64,000 nucleotides of DNA from Pseudomonas libanensis (GCF_001439685.1 NZ_JYLH01000001.1:372001-436000); one strand, 5' to 3'; numbered from the stretch's first letter, positions 20,908 to 30,491 are shown. A program made the numbers and translations. The notes: a model not told the origin generated them from the letters alone.

Positions 20908-21368
20908 CTTTTTATCCTCATGGGTGCCACTACCGAGTGGCATCTGCTGGCGGCAAGATTAGCTTTGCCTATGCGCAGGTGCAACCGGGTGCAACCCTTT
21001 TGTTCAGGAAATTTTCGACGGTTGATCGGAAAAAATAGAGTCCACGGCCGAATCCGCTTTGCATTGGTGCATTTGCTTCTGAGATCCGCTGTTCTTGCTC
21101 CGAAAAGGAGCAAAAACAGGGCGTTTGTCCAGAAACATACTTGGGTGCAACTTATTCGAAAGAAACTGGTTGCACCTTATTTGCTTTGTTGAATAGCATT
21201 CGCGCACCAAGGTGCAACCATCTTTAGGGTATGGTTCATCGGCTGGCGGCTTTCCTGGGGAAACGCCAGTCATAAATGCGCGGCACTCAGGCTCGTCTAT
21301 CCGGTAATTCGCGGGTGGCCGTCCGAATGACCGTCGCTACATAAAAACAAAGCCAGGGCGTCACTCCT
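20908..21368. promoter_or_regulatory. putA-putP control region with five GTTGCA operator boxes
   Basis: This 461-bp divergent region holds five GTTGCA/TGCAAC hexamers, the known PutA recognition word: GGTGCAACC at 20978-20986, TGCAAC at 20990-20995 and 21146-21151, GGTTGCACC at 21168-21176 and TGCAAC at 21213-21218. They group beside putA (first two) and in the middle (last three), as expected for repression of both genes by the ribbon-helix-helix domain. The stretch 21220-21368 before putP shows nothing else I recognise. Confidence 0.75.
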
Positions 21369-22853
21369 ATGAGCGTTAGTAATCCAACCCTGATCACGTT
21401 CGTGATCTACATCGCAGCAATGGTGCTGATCGGCCTGATGGCCTATCGCTCCACCAACAACCTTTCCGATTACATCCTCGGCGGTCGCAGCCTCGGTAGC
21501 GTGGTGACAGCCTTGTCAGCCGGTGCTTCCGACATGAGCGGCTGGTTGTTGATGGGCTTGCCGGGCGCGATCTACATGTCTGGCCTGTCGGAAAGCTGGA
21601 TTGCCATCGGCCTGATTGTCGGTGCCTACCTCAACTGGTTGTTCGTGGCCGGTCGCCTGCGGGTGCAGACCGAACACAACGGCGACGCCCTGACGCTGCC
21701 GGATTACTTCTCCAGTCGCTTCGAAGATAAAAGCGGCCTGCTGCGGATCATCTCCGCCGTGGTGATCCTGGTGTTCTTCACCATCTACTGCGCCTCCGGC
21801 ATCGTCGCCGGCGCCCGCCTGTTCGAAAGCACCTTCGGCATGCCGTACGAGACTGCGCTGTGGGCCGGTGCTGCAGCGACCATTGCCTACACCTTCATCG
21901 GTGGTTTCCTGGCGGTCAGCTGGACCGACACCGTACAAGCCACGCTGATGATCTTCGCGCTGATCCTGACGCCGATCATCGTGCTGCTGGCGACCGGCGG
22001 TATAGACACCACCTTCCTGGCCATCGAAGCCAAGGACCCGACCAACTTCGACATGCTGAAGAACACCACCTTCATCGGCATCATCTCGCTGATGGGCTGG
22101 GGCCTGGGTTACTTCGGCCAGCCGCACATCCTTGCGCGTTTCATGGCGGCGGATTCGGTAAAGTCGATCGCCAAGGCACGTCGCATTTCCATGACCTGGA
22201 TGATCCTGTGCCTGGGCGGCACCGTGGCAGTGGGTTTCTTCGGTATCGCCTACTTCTCGGCGCATCCGGAAGTGGCAGGCCCGGTGACCGAAAATCCTGA
22301 GCGTGTGTTTATCGAACTGGCCAAGATCCTGTTCAACCCATGGGTTGCCGGTGTCCTGCTGTCCGCCATCCTCGCGGCTGTCATGAGTACCCTGAGCTGC
22401 CAGTTGCTGGTGTGTTCCAGCGCCCTGACCGAAGACTTCTACAAGGCGTTCCTGCGTAAAGGCGCTTCCCAGCTCGAGCTGGTATGGGTCGGTCGCATCA
22501 TGGTGCTGGTAGTGGCCTTGATCGCCATCGCCATGGCCGCCAACCCGGAAAACCGCGTACTGGGCCTGGTCAGCTACGCCTGGGCCGGTTTCGGTGCAGC
22601 CTTCGGCCCGGTGGTGCTGATCTCGGTGATCTGGAAACACATGACCCGCAACGGCGCACTGGCCGGCATCCTGGTCGGCGCGATTACCGTGATCGTGTGG
22701 AAGCACTTCGAGCTGCTGGGCCTTTACGAAATCATCCCTGGCTTCATCTTCGCCAGCCTGGCGATCTACTTCGTGAGCAAGATGGGCGCACCGACTGCGG
22801 GTATGGTCGAGCGCTTTGATGCGGCGGAAAAAGACTACAACCTCAACAAGTAA
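21369..22853 (+). CDS. putP: Sodium/proline symporter PutP
   Basis: The 494-residue transporter has about 13 membrane segments and the sodium:solute symporter features of PutP, including SAGASDMSGWLLMGLPGAIY near residues 50-70 and GWGLGYFGQPHILARFMAA. It imports proline with Na+, supplying PutA. The start at 21369 lies about 8 bases after AGGGCG. It is followed by a strong rho-independent terminator, so it is monocistronic. Confidence 0.96.
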   Translation: MSVSNPTLITFVIYIAAMVLIGLMAYRSTNNLSDYILGGRSLGSVVTALSAGASDMSGWLLMGLPGAIYMSGLSESWIAIGLIVGAYLNWLFVAGRLRVQTEHNGDALTLPDYFSSRFEDKSGLLRIISAVVILVFFTIYCASGIVAGARLFESTFGMPYETALWAGAAATIAYTFIGGFLAVSWTDTVQATLMIFALILTPIIVLLATGGIDTTFLAIEAKDPTNFDMLKNTTFIGIISLMGWGLGYFGQPHILARFMAADSVKSIAKARRISMTWMILCLGGTVAVGFFGIAYFSAHPEVAGPVTENPERVFIELAKILFNPWVAGVLLSAILAAVMSTLSCQLLVCSSALTEDFYKAFLRKGASQLELVWVGRIMVLVVALIAIAMAANPENRVLGLVSYAWAGFGAAFGPVVLISVIWKHMTRNGALAGILVGAITVIVWKHFELLGLYEIIPGFIFASLAIYFVSKMGAPTAGMVERFDAAEKDYNLNK

Positions 22854-22886
22854 TTCCTTGGGCGTTTAACGCCTGCTGAACGAGTG

Positions 22887-22923
22887 AAAAAGGCCCGCGT
22901 CCTGAGGATGTCGGGCCTTTTTT
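22887..22923 (+). terminator. Rho-independent terminator of putP
   Basis: AAAAAGGCCCG and CGGGCCTTTTTT pair across a short loop and end in a run of T. It lies 34 bp after the putP stop. Confidence 0.92.
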
Positions 22924-23050
22924 CATGCCTGCCCTCGGTTGCTGACGAATGAAGCCAAGGGTAGGACCTTACTGATTTGCCTGCGATGAGTCCTGGCCGG
23001 CAACAAGCTGGTGCAGAATCGGCCGCCCACCCTTCGCAGAGAAACACCGG

Positions 23051-25072
23051 ATGTTCGCTCCTGCCAATCAAAGTGCATTTACCCTGGCCCTTGATGGGGT
23101 GCCCAGCGACTTAAAGGTGTTCAGGTTCAGCGGCACCGAGGCCATCAGCCAGCCTTACCGTTTTGAACTTGAGCTGGTCAGCGAGCAACCGGATCTTGAT
23201 TTGGAGGGCTTGCTGCATTGCCAGGCGTACTTGGGTTTCAATGAGCAGGGCCATGGTGTTCACGGCTTGGTCTATCGGGTCGCCCAGGGCGATTCCGGGC
23301 GACGCCTGACGCGTTACCAGCTCAGCCTGGTGCCCCACCTGGCGTACCTGGCGCACAGCAGCCAGCAGCGTATTTTCCAGCATAAGACGGTGCCGCAGAT
23401 TGTTGCGCAGGTGTTGGTGGGGCAAGGGATTCAAAGCGATCGCTTCGAGTTCCGGCTCAGCGGCCATTACCCTGAGCGCGAGTACTGCGTGCAGTTCGGC
23501 GAGACTGACCTGGCGTTCATCCAGCGGCTGTGTGCCGAACTGGGCATTCACTATCACTTCCAACATGCTTGCGAAGGGCACCTGCTGGTGTTTGGCGATG
23601 ACCAGACCGTGTTCGCCCAGGCGGATCAGCCCACACCTTACCGACCCGGTTCGGGAATGGTTGCCGATACCCCCGCGATCAAGCGCTTTAAGCTGCAGCT
23701 GGCAACCCGTACCACGGCGGTCAATCTGCGCGATTATGATTTTCGCAAACCGCGCTTCGAGCTGGAAAACGCGGCCGGCGACGAACAGCTTCCAACGCTT
23801 GAAATGCAACAATTCCCCGGCCATTTTTCCGACCGGACCCATGGGAAGTATCTCGCCCAGCGTGGCTTGGAGCGGCACCGTAGTGACTATCGGGTTGCCT
23901 ATGGCCAAGGTGACGAGCCGGCCTTGGCCAGCGGTCGGTTTCTGCAACTGCGGGACCACCCGTGCGAGGGCTGGAACGACTTGTGGCTGGTGACGCAAGT
24001 GACCCACGAAGGCAAGCAGCCCCAGGTACTGGAGGAAGCGGTCACCGAGGTGGCTGGGGGTGAATTTCGCCAGGGGTATCGCAATACATTTGCCGCCGCA
24101 CCCTGGGATGCAGTCTTTCGCCCGCCCTTGCCTGAGCAGCCGCGCCCGAGTGTATCGGGTTATCAAAGCGCCGTGGTCACTGGCCCGGTGGGCAGTGAAA
24201 TCCATTGCGACGAATACGGTCGGGTAAAGGTGCAACTGGCCTGGGACCGCGTAGGTGAGCACGACGAGCATTCCAGTTGCTGGTTGCGGGTCGCCAGCGG
24301 CTGGGCCCATGACCGCTATGGTGCGGTGCTGATCCCCAGGGTCGGCATGGAAGTGCTGGTGGGCTTCGTCAATGGCGACTTGGATATGCCGCTGGTGGTG
24401 GGCTGCCTGCCAAATGCCGCCACGCCGATGCCTCTCGATCTGCCGGCGGACAAGACCCGCAGCATATGGCGTAGCCAGAGCAGTCCGGGGGGTGGAGGCT
24501 ACAACGAGTTGCGTATCGAAGACCGCAAGGGCGCCGAGGAGATCTACCTGCGCGCCCAGCGCGACTGGACCCAGCATGTGCTGAATGACCAGCAGGTGCG
24601 GGTCGATAACCGGCGTCGTGTGCGGGTGGGCGGTGAGTCGTACCATGAGTTGCAGGGCGAAGAGCAGCGCATCACCCATGGCAATCGCCTGACTGAACTC
24701 AAGCAGGATGATCATCTGGTGGTCGGCGGTTCGCAGCATATGCGTGCCGGGCAGACCATCCAGTTGGGGGCAGGGCAAAGCATCGTCATTGACGCGGGGG
24801 CCAGCGTGACCATTCAGGCAGGAGGGCAGTCGATCACGCTGTCGGCGGCCGGGATTTTCAGCAGTGTGCCGATCCAGCTCGGCGGGTCGCCTGCCCCAGC
24901 GGCGGCGCCATTGATGCCTGGGTTGAAGGAGACGTTGCTGGCAGTTATTCCGGCACCGTTAAGCCGCGTGCAAGTGGCCAGCCTGAAGCGCAGCGCGCCG
25001 TTTTGCGAAGAGTGTGAACGCTGCAAGAACGGGCAATGCGATATCAGCGCTCATGCACGGAGTTTGCCCTGA
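23051..25072 (+). CDS. vgrG: Type VI secretion spike protein VgrG (TssI), orphan, with cysteine-rich tail
   Basis: The 673-residue protein is a VgrG: gp27-like N-terminal domain (FTLALDGVPSDLKVFRFSG...), the segment PVGSEIHCDEYGRVKVQLAWDR entering the gp5 OB fold, then the beta-helical spike region rich in G/V/Q repeats (about residues 480-620). The last 25 residues carry Cys652, Cys655, Cys658 and Cys663 (FCEECERCKNGQCDIS), possibly metal-binding. It is far from any other T6SS gene here. Its stop overlaps the start of the DUF4123 gene. No toxin domain is visible. Confidence 0.95.
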   Translation: MFAPANQSAFTLALDGVPSDLKVFRFSGTEAISQPYRFELELVSEQPDLDLEGLLHCQAYLGFNEQGHGVHGLVYRVAQGDSGRRLTRYQLSLVPHLAYLAHSSQQRIFQHKTVPQIVAQVLVGQGIQSDRFEFRLSGHYPEREYCVQFGETDLAFIQRLCAELGIHYHFQHACEGHLLVFGDDQTVFAQADQPTPYRPGSGMVADTPAIKRFKLQLATRTTAVNLRDYDFRKPRFELENAAGDEQLPTLEMQQFPGHFSDRTHGKYLAQRGLERHRSDYRVAYGQGDEPALASGRFLQLRDHPCEGWNDLWLVTQVTHEGKQPQVLEEAVTEVAGGEFRQGYRNTFAAAPWDAVFRPPLPEQPRPSVSGYQSAVVTGPVGSEIHCDEYGRVKVQLAWDRVGEHDEHSSCWLRVASGWAHDRYGAVLIPRVGMEVLVGFVNGDLDMPLVVGCLPNAATPMPLDLPADKTRSIWRSQSSPGGGGYNELRIEDRKGAEEIYLRAQRDWTQHVLNDQQVRVDNRRRVRVGGESYHELQGEEQRITHGNRLTELKQDDHLVVGGSQHMRAGQTIQLGAGQSIVIDAGASVTIQAGGQSITLSAAGIFSSVPIQLGGSPAPAAAPLMPGLKETLLAVIPAPLSRVQVASLKRSAPFCEECERCKNGQCDISAHARSLP

Positions 25073-25797
25073 TGGCAGCGCCTTTGACGCCCAGCGCCTG
25101 GCTGGCGCAGTACCCACTGCAACCGGATGAACAGATGTACGCCGTGCTGGGCAGTGCCAGCGATGCCCAGCCGTTTGCCGCCTGGCAAGTCATGGCGGCT
25201 GGGAAGCCACCACAACCGGTCTGGGCGGGCACGGCCTACGCCGATTGGAAGGACGTGATGCCTTACGTGGCTGTCGTCGAACCGGGCAGTGCCTTCCTTG
25301 ATTGGGTCGCCGCTTCCCAGGCGTTGGATTGGGGCTGGCTGGCAGTGGCGTCCTGCTCGTTGGACGCTGTGATCGAGCATTTGAGGGGCTTGACTCAGGT
25401 GTACCTGCCCGAAAACCAGCCGGTATTTTTGCGCTTCTGGGACGGCGCGCAGTTTCTGCCGATCTTGCAGCACTTGGGTGACAAGGCCGGGCATGTGTTA
25501 CCGGTGTTCCAGCGTTATCTGATCAACGGCCAGCCGCTGTCAGTGACGTCGCGCCCGGTCACGCAGGCCAGGGCCAGCCCCTGGTGGCAAGTGCCGGCAC
25601 CATTACTGGCGCATTTGGCGCAGCAGTCACCGCAGATACTGGTCGACAACCTGCTGCAATGGCTCCAGGAGCAGCGCCCTGACCTGTATAGCGCGTTTAC
25701 ACCAGCCACCTTGCAGCACAAGGTCGCCTACTTCGCACGCGGGCCGGATATCAGCCCTGCTGTATTGGCGGACTACATCGCCGTGCAATTGAGTTGA
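25072..25797 (+). CDS. DUF4123 protein, VgrG effector-adaptor (Tap/Tec type)
   Basis: The 241-residue protein has the DUF4123 pattern: an N-terminal segment (QMYAVLGSASDAQPF) and the central SLDAVIEHLRGLTQVYLPENQPVFLRFWDG. DUF4123 proteins load a toxin onto the VgrG tip. The start at 25072 overlaps the VgrG stop (TGATG). The usual next gene, a toxin with its immunity protein, is missing: the following gene is the housekeeping rlmJ on the same strand, 97 bp away. Confidence 0.85.
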   Translation: MAAPLTPSAWLAQYPLQPDEQMYAVLGSASDAQPFAAWQVMAAGKPPQPVWAGTAYADWKDVMPYVAVVEPGSAFLDWVAASQALDWGWLAVASCSLDAVIEHLRGLTQVYLPENQPVFLRFWDGAQFLPILQHLGDKAGHVLPVFQRYLINGQPLSVTSRPVTQARASPWWQVPAPLLAHLAQQSPQILVDNLLQWLQEQRPDLYSAFTPATLQHKVAYFARGPDISPAVLADYIAVQLS

Positions 25798-25894
25798 GCG
25801 GACGGCTATAGCGTGTCATTCGTACCGCCCGCCTTGCGGCCCTGCACCTTTGCGCCGGTTGAAGGTAAACTTCGCCCCCTGCGCAGGAGCAACC

Positions 25895-26731
25895 ATGAAT
25901 TATCGTCACGCCTTTCACGCCGGCAACCACGCCGATGTCTTCAAACACCTGACCTTGACCCGCCTCATCGCCCTGATGTCGCGCAAGGAGCAGCCGTTCG
26001 CCTACCTCGATACCCACGCCGGCATTGGTCTGTACGACCTGCAGGGCGACCAGGCTAACCGCACCGGTGAATACCTCGAAGGCATCGCCCGCCTGTGGGG
26101 TGCCAGCGACCTGCCGCCGCTCACCGCTGACTACATGCGCGTGCTGCACGAGATGAACCCGGATGGCCAGTTGCGCTATTACCCGGGCTCGCCGGAGCTG
26201 GCCCGACGCCTCACGCGCCCACAGGATCGCGTGATGCTCAACGAAAAGCACCCGGAAGACGGCGTGCTGCTCAAGGACAATATGAAGGGTGATCGCCGCG
26301 TCAAAGTGCACCTGGGCGAAGGCTGGCATGTGCCACGGGCCTTGCTGCCGGTGCCGGAAAAACGCGCGCTGATGCTGATCGACCCGCCGTTTGAACAGCT
26401 CGATGAAATGCAGCGTTGCGCGGCGTCCCTCAAGGAAGCGGTCGGCCGTATGCGCCAGACGGTCGCGGCGATCTGGTACCCGGTGAAGGACCAGCGCATG
26501 TTACGCCGCTTCTACCAGGACCTGGCCGGCACCGGTGCGCCGAAGTTGCTGCGTGTGGAGCTGCTGGTGCATCCCCTGGACACCCCCAACACCCTGACCG
26601 GCTCGGGCCTGGCGATTGCCAACCCGCCGTGGGGCCTGGAAGAGGAATTGCGCGAGTTGCTGCCGTGGCTGTCCAAGAAACTTGGCCAGACCCAGGGTGG
26701 GTGGCAGATGGATTGGCTCATCGCCGAATAA
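25895..26731 (+). CDS. rlmJ: 23S rRNA (adenine-2030-N6)-methyltransferase RlmJ
   Basis: The 278-residue enzyme starts MNYRHAFHAGNHADVFKHL, the highly conserved RlmJ N-terminus, and has the N6-adenine methyltransferase motif LIDPPFEQ (DPPF) near residue 165 and DTHAGIGLYDL for S-adenosylmethionine binding. It methylates A2030 of 23S rRNA. The ATG at 25895 has GGAG 5 bases upstream; the frame is open 45 bases further but that part is not conserved. From memory the homologue is PA5019, next to msrA as here. Confidence 0.95.
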   Translation: MNYRHAFHAGNHADVFKHLTLTRLIALMSRKEQPFAYLDTHAGIGLYDLQGDQANRTGEYLEGIARLWGASDLPPLTADYMRVLHEMNPDGQLRYYPGSPELARRLTRPQDRVMLNEKHPEDGVLLKDNMKGDRRVKVHLGEGWHVPRALLPVPEKRALMLIDPPFEQLDEMQRCAASLKEAVGRMRQTVAAIWYPVKDQRMLRRFYQDLAGTGAPKLLRVELLVHPLDTPNTLTGSGLAIANPPWGLEEELRELLPWLSKKLGQTQGGWQMDWLIAE

Positions 26732-26756
26732 CCGATCTCAATCCAAACGCAGGACC

Positions 26757-26791
26757 AAATGTGGGAGCAGGCAAGCCAGCTCCCACATTTT
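26757..26791. terminator. Terminator-like hairpin derived from a collapsed REP pair
   Basis: AAATGTGGGAGC and GCTCCCACATTT make a perfect 12-bp stem with a 10-base loop (AGGCAAGCCA), followed by T. The arms are the outer ends of REP units whose middle has been lost. It lies between the convergent rlmJ and msrA genes and could stop transcription in both directions. Confidence 0.75.
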
Positions 26792-26806
26792 GATTTGTGT
26801 TGCTTC

Positions 26807-27454
26807 CTAGATCGGGCAGGTCACGCCAGTGCCGCCGATCCCGCAGTAGCCCTGGGGATTCTTCGCCAGGTACTGCTGGTGATACGCCTCGGCGAAGTAC
26901 ACCGTCGGGGCCTCTTCGATTTCCGTGGTGATTTCACCCAGGCCGGCCTTGGTCAGTTCTTGCTGATAAGCCTCGGCACTGGCCTTGGCCGCCGCCAGTT
27001 GCTCCGGCGTGGTTGCATAGATCACCGAACGGTACTGGCTGCCAATGTCATTGCCCTGGCGCATGCCCTGGGTCGGGTTATGCAGTTCCCAGAACATCTT
27101 CAACAGGTCTTCATACTTGACCTTGGCCTGGTCATACACCACCAGCACCACTTCGCTGTGGCCGGTCAGGCCCGAGCAGACTTCTTCGTAGGTCGGGTTC
27201 GGCGTGAAGCCGCCGGCATAGCCGACCACCGTGCTGACCACGCCGTCGCGTTCCCAGAATTTACGTTCCGCACCCCAGAAACACCCCAGGCCGAAGATCG
27301 CAAAGCCAACGTCGTCGATGAAAGGGCCCAGCAGCGGGTTGCCGTTGACGTAATGAGTTTGCGGCAAGGCCATTGGGGTTTCACGGCCAGGCAGAGCTTG
27401 TTCTTGAGTAGGCAGCACGTTTTTGTTCACCAGAATTTCCGAGCGCAAGACCAT
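26807..27454 (-). CDS. msrA: Peptide methionine sulfoxide reductase MsrA
   Basis: The 215-residue enzyme carries the MsrA active-site motif GCFWG with the nucleophilic Cys58, and resolving cysteines near the C-terminus (Cys204, Cys213 in [14 protein letters not shown]). It reduces methionine-S-sulfoxide in proteins using thioredoxin. The roughly 45-residue N-terminal extension before the catalytic domain is usual for the longer Pseudomonas-type MsrA. It lies 72 bp downstream of dipA on the same strand. Confidence 0.96.
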   Translation of the reverse strand: MVLRSEILVNKNVLPTQEQALPGRETPMALPQTHYVNGNPLLGPFIDDVGFAIFGLGCFWGAERKFWERDGVVSTVVGYAGGFTPNPTYEEVCSGLTGHSEVVLVVYDQAKVKYEDLLKMFWELHNPTQGMRQGNDIGSQYRSVIYATTPEQLAAAKASAEAYQQELTKAGLGEITTEIEEAPTVYFAEAYHQQYLAKNPQGYCGIGGTGVTCPI

Positions 27455-27526
27455 GATCAGTCCTCTCGTCAGGTTGAGTAGCAGTAAATTGTCAGACAGC
27501 CAGTGTGCCCGAGTGTTACAGCGCTG

Positions 27527-30220
27527 TCAGGCGATTGGCCCACGTGGATAGCGTTTGAGCTTTTCCAGCAGCTCTGCACCGGGGATCGGCCGGTCGAACA
27601 GGTAGCCCTGGCCCACATCGCAGCGATGCCGGCGCAGGAAGGCCAATTGCTCGGCAGTCTCGATGCCTTCGGCCACCACCTTGAGCTTGAGGTTGTGGGC
27701 CATGGCGATTACCGCCGAGGTGATTTCCATGTCGTCCTGGTTATCCGGGATTTCGTGGATAAAGCTACGATCAATCTTAATGATGTCGATGGGGAATTTT
27801 TTCAAGTAGCTCAGCGACGAGTATCCGGTGCCGAAGTCATCCATGGCCAGGGTCAGGCCGAAGCTCTTGAGTTGGTCCAGTTGCAGACGCGTGTCTTCGG
27901 TGGCCTCCAGCAGTAAGCCTTCGGTCAGCTCCAGCTCCAGCAGGTTGGCCGGCAGTTGTTCTTCCTTGAGGATCGTGGCGATCGAGGCCACCAGGTCCGG
28001 GTCGGAAAACTGCTTGGGCGACAGGTTGATCGCCACCTGCAGATTGCCCAGGCCTGCGGCGCTCAACTGTCGGCTCATGCGACAGGCCTGGCGGGCGATC
28101 CATTTGCCGATGGGAATGATCAACCCGGTCTCTTCGGCCACGCTGATGAACTGGTCGGGGCGGATCATGCCCTTTTCCGGGTGATTCCAGCGCAGCAGCG
28201 CTTCCATGCCTAGCAAACGGCCGCTGCGCAGGCACAGCTTGGGCTGGTAGAACACGTCCAGCTCGTTCTGGGTCAGGGCGCGGCGCAGGTTGTTTTCCAC
28301 GAACAGCTTGTAGCTGGCCTCGGCGTTCAAGGCTTCGGTAAATACCTGCACCTGGTGCTTGCCGTTGGCCTTGGCCTTGTGCAGGGCCAGTCCGGCGTTG
28401 CGCATCAGGGTTTGTGGGTCACGACCATGTAGAGGCGCGCAGGCCAGTCCTACGGAGCCGGTGACGCTGATCAGCTGGTTGTCGACGAACATTGGCTTGT
28501 CGAGGGTGGCCAGCAACTGGCAGGCCACCTGTTGGCCAGTCTCCAGGTCGGCATCGTCCAGCAGTACCGCGAACTCGTTACTGGCAAAGCGTGCCAGGCT
28601 GCCGCCGCTGCTCAAGCTGTTGCGCAGGCGGCGGGCCAGGCTGATCAGCAACTTGTCGCCGGTCTGGTGGCCGAGGCTGTCGTTGATGCGCTTGAAGTTG
28701 TCGATGTCCACCAGCAGCAGGCTGATCGGGCTGTCGCTGTCGCGGGCAAAGCGTTCGTCGAGGTTGCGGATAAACGCCGGGCGGTTGCCCAGGTTGGTCA
28801 GGTTGTCGGTGTAGGCCAAACGTTCGATGCGCTGTTGCGCCAGCTTGGTCTGGGTGATGTCTTCGTAGATGCCGATGTAGTGGGTCAACTCGCGGTTGTC
28901 GCCGTACACCTTGGAAATCGACAGCTGGCCCCAGTAGGGTTCCAGGTTCTTGCGCCGGCTCTTGAACTCACCCTGCCAACTGTTGCTTCTGGCCAGGGCC
29001 GAGGGTGCGTCGAACAGCAATTCGCTGAGATTTTCCAGGGCCGGCAGTTGGGCCAGGCGATGGCCGTGGACTTCTTCGGCGCTGTACTGGGTGATCGCGG
29101 TGAAGCTGGGGTTGACGTACTCCACCACGCCGTCGCAGTTGACCAGCAGAAAGGCGTTGGCGCTTTGTTCCACTGCACGCTGGAACAGATGCAGGGCGCT
29201 GGTGGCGGTGCGGCGGTTGTGGTTGTTGATGACCTGGGCGAACTGGTCCGCCAACTCGCCGGCAAACGCGATCTCATCGGACTGCCACGCCCGTGAGCTG
29301 CCGCTTTGTTCCAGGCACAGCACGCCGACTACCTGGCCGTCGACCCGAATGCTGGCGTCGAGCATCGCGTGAATATCCTTGGCGCGCAGGCTTTCGGCCA
29401 TTTCCCGGGTGCGCGGGTCACGCAGGGCATGAGTGGCGTCGATGGCGCGGCTGGAGTGCAGGGCTTCCAGGTAATCCGGGAAACCACTGGCGTCAATGGC
29501 GTCGGGCAGTCGGTACTGTTGATCGGCGCGGTGGTACGCCGAGATCGGCACCAGGCGCTGACCTTCCAGGTTCCAGATGCTGGCGCAATCGATCTGGTAG
29601 ATGTCGCAGGCGCTGCGGGTAATCAGCTCGGCGGCTTCGCGCAGCGAATTGGGCGTGGTGTAGCGCTGGCGCGCCAGCAGCAGGATCAACTCCTGCTGGG
29701 CGCGTACCCGCTCCAGGTGTTGCAGCTGTTCTTGCTGGGCACGCTGGTTGAGTTCCAGGGCGATCTGCAGGCGGCTGTTCTGGTTTTCCAGGTCGCCAGT
29801 CGGGGCGGACGCGGTGGTATCGCTGAACAGCCCGTCGACCACCATCAGGTAGCCACGCAGCAAATGGCGGTTGTGTTGTTTGTAGGCCTCGCCCATTTCC
29901 AGCAGGCTCATCGGGCCGTCATGGGTGTGCAGGGTATAGCGCACCAGGTAATGGGGGCTGTGGGTCAGTTGCTGCTGGATTGCGTCGTGCAGCTGATAGC
30001 GGGCCTGGGGCTCCATCAGGCTGGCGTAGGGCGTGCCGATCAGGGCACAGAGTTCCACCGCTGGCAGGCCGAACTGGCGCTCGCAATTGGGATCGAGGTA
30101 CAGCAGGGCCCAGCTTGCCTCATTAAGCCGCTCGAAACGCAGCATACCGAGGCGCGAAGGCACCGGTAATTGCGTCACTACCTCGGCCGCCATACGGGCG
30201 ACATCGGGTTGGCTTTTCAT
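27527..30220 (-). CDS. dipA: DipA-type cyclic-di-GMP phosphodiesterase (PAS-GAF-PAS-GGDEF-EAL)
   Basis: The 897-residue signalling protein has an N-terminal PAS-like domain, a coiled coil, a GAF domain (about 195-335), a PAS domain (about 345-460), a GGDEF domain and an EAL domain. The GGDEF motif is degenerate (ASNEF), whereas the EAL domain keeps its catalytic set (EALLRW, INLSPKQF, ELTEG, MDDFGTGYSS, IKIDRSF, VAEGIE). It should therefore degrade c-di-GMP. Domain order, ASNEF motif and the msrA/aceFE neighbours match DipA (PA5017), which promotes biofilm dispersal. The start MKSQPDVA at 30220 is preferred. Confidence 0.9.
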   Translation of the reverse strand: MKSQPDVARMAAEVVTQLPVPSRLGMLRFERLNEASWALLYLDPNCERQFGLPAVELCALIGTPYASLMEPQARYQLHDAIQQQLTHSPHYLVRYTLHTHDGPMSLLEMGEAYKQHNRHLLRGYLMVVDGLFSDTTASAPTGDLENQNSRLQIALELNQRAQQEQLQHLERVRAQQELILLLARQRYTTPNSLREAAELITRSACDIYQIDCASIWNLEGQRLVPISAYHRADQQYRLPDAIDASGFPDYLEALHSSRAIDATHALRDPRTREMAESLRAKDIHAMLDASIRVDGQVVGVLCLEQSGSSRAWQSDEIAFAGELADQFAQVINNHNRRTATSALHLFQRAVEQSANAFLLVNCDGVVEYVNPSFTAITQYSAEEVHGHRLAQLPALENLSELLFDAPSALARSNSWQGEFKSRRKNLEPYWGQLSISKVYGDNRELTHYIGIYEDITQTKLAQQRIERLAYTDNLTNLGNRPAFIRNLDERFARDSDSPISLLLVDIDNFKRINDSLGHQTGDKLLISLARRLRNSLSSGGSLARFASNEFAVLLDDADLETGQQVACQLLATLDKPMFVDNQLISVTGSVGLACAPLHGRDPQTLMRNAGLALHKAKANGKHQVQVFTEALNAEASYKLFVENNLRRALTQNELDVFYQPKLCLRSGRLLGMEALLRWNHPEKGMIRPDQFISVAEETGLIIPIGKWIARQACRMSRQLSAAGLGNLQVAINLSPKQFSDPDLVASIATILKEEQLPANLLELELTEGLLLEATEDTRLQLDQLKSFGLTLAMDDFGTGYSSLSYLKKFPIDIIKIDRSFIHEIPDNQDDMEITSAVIAMAHNLKLKVVAEGIETAEQLAFLRRHRCDVGQGYLFDRPIPGAELLEKLKRYPRGPIA

Positions 30221-30425
30221 GGGGAAACTCGCTTGGGAAAATGCGCGTGGCGCCCGGCTCACGCCCTCTTTACTGTCGCCTGCGGCAAGGTTGCATCATG
30301 CGGCACGCACTGACAAGAGAGGATGAAGGCTAAGTGCTATAAGGCAGTTATCGGCCGTGCGGGGGATTTCTGCAATCGAAGTGACAGAAGGTGTACAAAC
30401 CTGTTCTGTGCGTACACCGAGCGCA

Positions 30426-30452
30426 CAAAAAAAGCCCCGCCAAGCGGCGGGG
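30426..30452 (-). terminator. Rho-independent terminator of aceEF
   Basis: In the leftward transcript CCCCGCC-GCTT-GGCGGGGC is followed by seven U, a strong terminator about 70 bp after the aceF stop. Confidence 0.93.
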
Positions 30453-30491
30453 TTGAGGTACGAGCGTGGCGCTCGGAAATCGGTGCGGCAA

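Noticed and set aside
16798..21192. A 1464-codon open frame on the plus strand opposite putA.
   Set aside because: It is antisense to the well-supported putA, runs through a REPIN and both gene boundaries, and has His/Gln/Gly-rich low-complexity content typical of the mirror of a GC-rich Pseudomonas gene.
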